DNA from: Candidatus Sumerlaeota bacterium
GTDB lineage: Bacteria > UBP6 > UBA1177
DNA: 7,241 bases
Reading direction: 5' to 3'
Assembly (NCBI GenBank): GCA_007136595.1
Contig: SLGQ01000234.1
Span: 1-7,241 of the forward strand
Positions 5,315 to 7,241 of this stretch are shown one piece after another. The notes beneath the pieces were generated by a model. That model made no database searches, was not told the DNA's origin, and saw only the letters and a list, made by a program, of their open reading frames with translations. Position 1 is the stretch's first letter. Each line of letters begins with the position of its first letter. A program made the translations under genes and the position numbers.

Positions 5315-6574
5315 ATGAAGATTCGATTTATTTTTTTAACGATATTAATGTTTTTTGCTTTTTCATGCATAACTGACGACGCTTATCTGTGCATAAATGC
5401 ACTTGATTGTGAGCCGGGATATCTGTGTGTGGACGGTGCTTGTATTCCCGGAGAAGGAATGTATGAAAACAATGATGGCGGAAACGACAATCCTTACGGG
5501 CAACCGGAAAATGATAAAAAAGAGGAAACCCCGGATGTTAATGAAATTGAAAATGATGAAGCCGGTGAGCAGCCTGATGAAGTTGTCGAGCAGCCTGATG
5601 ATGTTGTTGAACAACCTGATGAAAATGATGTGGTGATAGAATGCAAACCCGATTCATGCAGCGGAAATGGTGATTGTTCAGTTGTCGGAGAAGAAATAGT
5701 ATGCACCTGTGACGAAGGGTATGCCGGAGATAATTGCTCTAAGTGTGCGGACGGATTTTTTGAAGAGTCGGGGCAGTGTGTTCCTGCCATGAGCTGTGAT
5801 CCTGATCCTTGTAACGGTGTTGGAGAATGTCTTGAAATGGGCAATACTGTAACTTGTAACTGTGATTCAAAATATACTGGACAGTGGTGTGAAAACTGTG
5901 TTGCCGGTTATTTGAAAAGTAATGTTGACGGTGAATGCAAGCCTGATTGCATAACAGGAAATATTAACTGCCTTGAACACATGGAGTGTAAAATAAATCC
6001 GGATACAAATGAAGCAGGATGTGATTGCAAGAACGGATATTTTGGTACTAATTGCACCCAGTGTGACCCCAATCATTTTTGTTCAAGCAGAGGAACATGC
6101 TCTGTTTTGAATAATGTTGCTACTTGTACCTGTAATACCGGATATGGTGGTGCTAATTGCTCAACTTGTGCAAGTGGATATAAAGATTTTAACAGTGACG
6201 GTATATGTTATGAAGATTGTCACTCAAGTTGCGGACAGTCTGAGAGTTTTTTTAACCAGGCAAGCCATGGTGAATGTGTGTTTAATGGCACAAAAGGAGT
6301 TTGTGAATGTAAACAAGGCTGGAAAGATCCTATAATAATGATTTTTCCAATGGTACCTGAATGCAGTGAATGTGTGAAAAACAATCCGCCGCCCGAACAT
6401 TCTACTGACGGATGTCCTGCAAGTTGTAAAAACAGTGATGGCGATTATATACTTTGTGGATCTAACGGCAAGTGCTACTTTGAAATTACAGGAAGCAACA
6501 AAAGGTACTGTAAATGTAATTCCGGATATTCACTTAATAACGGTGATCCGTACTCAGGAACATGCGTGCAATGA
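5315..6574 (+). CDS. Cysteine-rich surface lipoprotein with EGF / laminin-EGF-type modules
   Basis: This is a 419-residue predicted lipoprotein with lipobox A-F-S-C and lipidated Cys18. A four-cysteine module follows (C26-x5-C32-x5-C38-x4-C43, containing LDCEPGYLCVDGAC). Next is an acidic Asn/Asp/Glu/Pro linker (about 45-108) with three EQPD(D/E) repeats, then six cysteine modules to the C-terminus. Modules 1, 2, 4 and 5 have eight cysteines with laminin-type spacing: C110-C155, C161-C208, C250-C298 and C302-C367. Modules 3 (C212-C247) and 6 (C371-C417) have six, as in plain EGF. The recurring core is C-x-C-x(3-4)-Y-x-G-x-x-C-x-x-C. Such proteins are expected to be disulfide-bonded, outward-facing and to act in adhesion or binding, but no ligand can be read from the sequence. 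AGGGGG lies 8 bases before ATG. The stop overlaps the msrC start. A related lipoprotein begins at 7043. Confidence 0.92.
   Translation: MKIRFIFLTILMFFAFSCITDDAYLCINALDCEPGYLCVDGACIPGEGMYENNDGGNDNPYGQPENDKKEETPDVNEIENDEAGEQPDEVVEQPDDVVEQPDENDVVIECKPDSCSGNGDCSVVGEEIVCTCDEGYAGDNCSKCADGFFEESGQCVPAMSCDPDPCNGVGECLEMGNTVTCNCDSKYTGQWCENCVAGYLKSNVDGECKPDCITGNINCLEHMECKINPDTNEAGCDCKNGYFGTNCTQCDPNHFCSSRGTCSVLNNVATCTCNTGYGGANCSTCASGYKDFNSDGICYEDCHSSCGQSESFFNQASHGECVFNGTKGVCECKQGWKDPIIMIFPMVPECSECVKNNPPPEHSTDGCPASCKNSDGDYILCGSNGKCYFEITGSNKRYCKCNSGYSLNNGDPYSGTCVQ
5567..5635 (+). repeat. Three tandem 21-base repeats encoding an acidic EQPD linker
   Basis: Two 21-base units and a longer 27-base third copy encode EQPDEVV, EQPDDVV and EQPDENDVV in the linker between the N-terminal four-cysteine module and the first EGF-like module. 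Codons differ between copies (GAGCAG versus GAACAA), so the repeat has begun to diverge. Copy number could vary between strains, changing the length of the spacer that holds the EGF modules away from the membrane. Confidence 0.8.
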
Positions 6575-7023
6575 ACGACAAACTTGCAAATAAATATGAA
6601 AGGATAATATCTCAACTTTTAGAACTTTTTCTTAAAACTGATGATGTTGATGCAAGAATGGCTACGATTTGTGCTCTCCTTTACCATAAATTTGAAAAAA
6701 ATTTCTGGGTTGGATTTTATTTTCTTAAAAATGGTGAATTGACGGTAAGGTGCTATCAGGGACCACTTGCATGTCAGGTTCTTGCAAAAGATAAAGGGGT
6801 GTGCTGGGCTTCAATAAACAGAAAAGAAAGTATAATAGTTCCTGATGTTGAAAAATTTCCAGGGCATATTGCATGTGACAGCAGAAGTAAATCTGAAATA
6901 GTTGTACCTGTTTATGACAAATCAGGCTATGTAGCCGGTGTTCTTGACATTGATTCTGACAAACTTGACTCTTACTCCAATACTGACAAAAAATTCCTTG
7001 AAAGGATTGTGAAACTTATATAA
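6571..7023 (+). CDS. msrC: Free methionine-(R)-sulfoxide reductase (fRMsr, GAF fold)
   Basis: This 150-residue cytosolic enzyme reduces free L-methionine-(R)-sulfoxide to methionine, using cysteine chemistry and, in characterised relatives, thioredoxin. The GAF-fold signature is complete: FWVGFY (45-50), QGPLAC with Cys68, GVC with Cys78, VPDV (90-93), FPGHIACDS with Cys102, SEIVVPV, and GVLDIDS with Asp126 and Asp128. The three-cysteine spacing (10 then 24) equals that of E. coli fRMsr (Cys84, 94, 118), so the protein should be active. ATG 6571 forms an ATGA overlap with the stop of the EGF-lipoprotein gene, indicating translational coupling. ATG 6562 is also in frame and would add three residues (MRA), but it lies only 2 bases after AGGA, so 6571 is preferred. 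The next lipoprotein gene follows after 19 bases. The protein is slightly shorter than the E. coli enzyme (165 residues). Confidence 0.94.
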   Translation: MNDKLANKYERIISQLLELFLKTDDVDARMATICALLYHKFEKNFWVGFYFLKNGELTVRCYQGPLACQVLAKDKGVCWASINRKESIIVPDVEKFPGHIACDSRSKSEIVVPVYDKSGYVAGVLDIDSDKLDSYSNTDKKFLERIVKLI

Positions 7024-7042
7024 AAAAGTTGTTGGAGGAAAC

Positions 7043-7241
7043 ATGAAAAGATTAAGTAAAAGGACAACAAGGGTCTTGTTGTTTTTGTTTTTTTCGGCTT
7101 TTTTTGTTTCCTGTCATAGTGAAGATCCTTATGAGTGTATAACAGGTCTTGATTGCAATGAAGGTTATATCTGTGTAGATGGCTGGTGTGTTGAAAAGGA
7201 ATCAGAGCAAGTTGATATTGATACAGGAAATACAGGTGATA
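7043..7241 (+). CDS. Second cysteine-rich lipoprotein, N-terminal part only (runs off the window)
   Basis: Sixty-six codons are open to the end of the window. ATG 7043 has GGAGG 4 bases upstream. The product starts with a basic n-region (MKRLSKRTTR), a hydrophobic stretch and a lipobox F-V-S-C, with lipidated Cys24. It then has C32-x5-C38-x5-C44-x4-C49 with LDCNEGYICVDGWC, the same spacing and nearly the same residues as the N-terminal module of the EGF lipoprotein at 5315. An acidic Thr/Gly/Asp stretch begins (DIDTGNTGD) and is likely to continue as a repetitive linker. The gene is a paralogue of the upstream lipoprotein at least in its N-terminal module; whether EGF modules follow cannot be seen. 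It lies 19 bases after msrC and is probably in the same operon. Confidence 0.88.
   Translation, partial: MKRLSKRTTRVLLFLFFSAFFVSCHSEDPYECITGLDCNEGYICVDGWCVEKESEQVDIDTGNTGD

Noticed and set aside
5494..5844. Minus-strand open frame of 116 codons opposite the EGF lipoprotein
   Set aside because: It is the mirror image of the acidic and cysteine-rich repeats, with a repetitive Ser/Gly/Cys product, no ribosome binding site and no recognisable domain.
5642..6568. Cysteine-rich array as a metal-binding or zinc-finger protein
   Set aside because: The lipoprotein signal and the EGF-type GY-x-G-x-x-C spacing indicate an exported, disulfide-bonded protein and not a cytosolic metal site.

Overview
The window looks like a piece of chromosome from a low-GC, diderm (Gram-negative) bacterium. 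Four separate genes encode lipoproteins with clear lipoboxes. There is also a secreted lytic transglycosylase whose N-terminal DUF4124-like segment is an arrangement typical of deltaproteobacteria, and a J-domain protein with a DUF4388/PATAN-like N-terminus, as seen in deltaproteobacteria and myxobacteria. Cysteine-rich lipoproteins with EGF-like modules behind an acidic linker point the same way. I would place it loosely among Desulfobacterota/Myxococcota-like or related uncultured lineages; this is inference from domain content, not a phylogeny. There are no tRNA or rRNA genes, CRISPR arrays, insertion sequences or attachment sites.

Layout. Bases 1-75 hold the last 24 codons of an unidentified plus-strand gene. 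Bases 181-1767 encode a large helical-repeat lipoprotein that seems to carry a transglutaminase-like domain without its catalytic residues. It converges, only 4 bases apart, on a minus-strand block that is read from 4342 down to 1772: a PATAN-like/J-domain protein, a DUF4124-SLT lytic transglycosylase, and pgsA (phosphatidylglycerophosphate synthase). The three reading frames overlap or abut, so they very probably form one operon concerned with the cell envelope. A 261-base divergent intergenic region follows. It carries a good sigma70-type promoter for an LPP20-family lipoprotein gene (4604-5176), which ends at a strong intrinsic terminator.

A perfect-consensus promoter (TTGACA, 16 bases, TATAAT) then starts a second plus-strand operon. 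It contains a lipoprotein with six EGF/laminin-EGF-type modules (5315-6574), a cytosolic free methionine-(R)-sulfoxide reductase (msrC, start inside the stop of the previous gene), and the beginning of a second lipoprotein that shares the four-cysteine N-terminal module of the first and runs off the window.

The most interesting region is this last operon. Two related disulfide-rich surface lipoproteins bracket a GAF-fold redox repair enzyme, with translational coupling between the first two genes. The apparent pseudo-transglutaminase lipoprotein and the PATAN-J / SLT / PgsA envelope operon are the other points worth following up.
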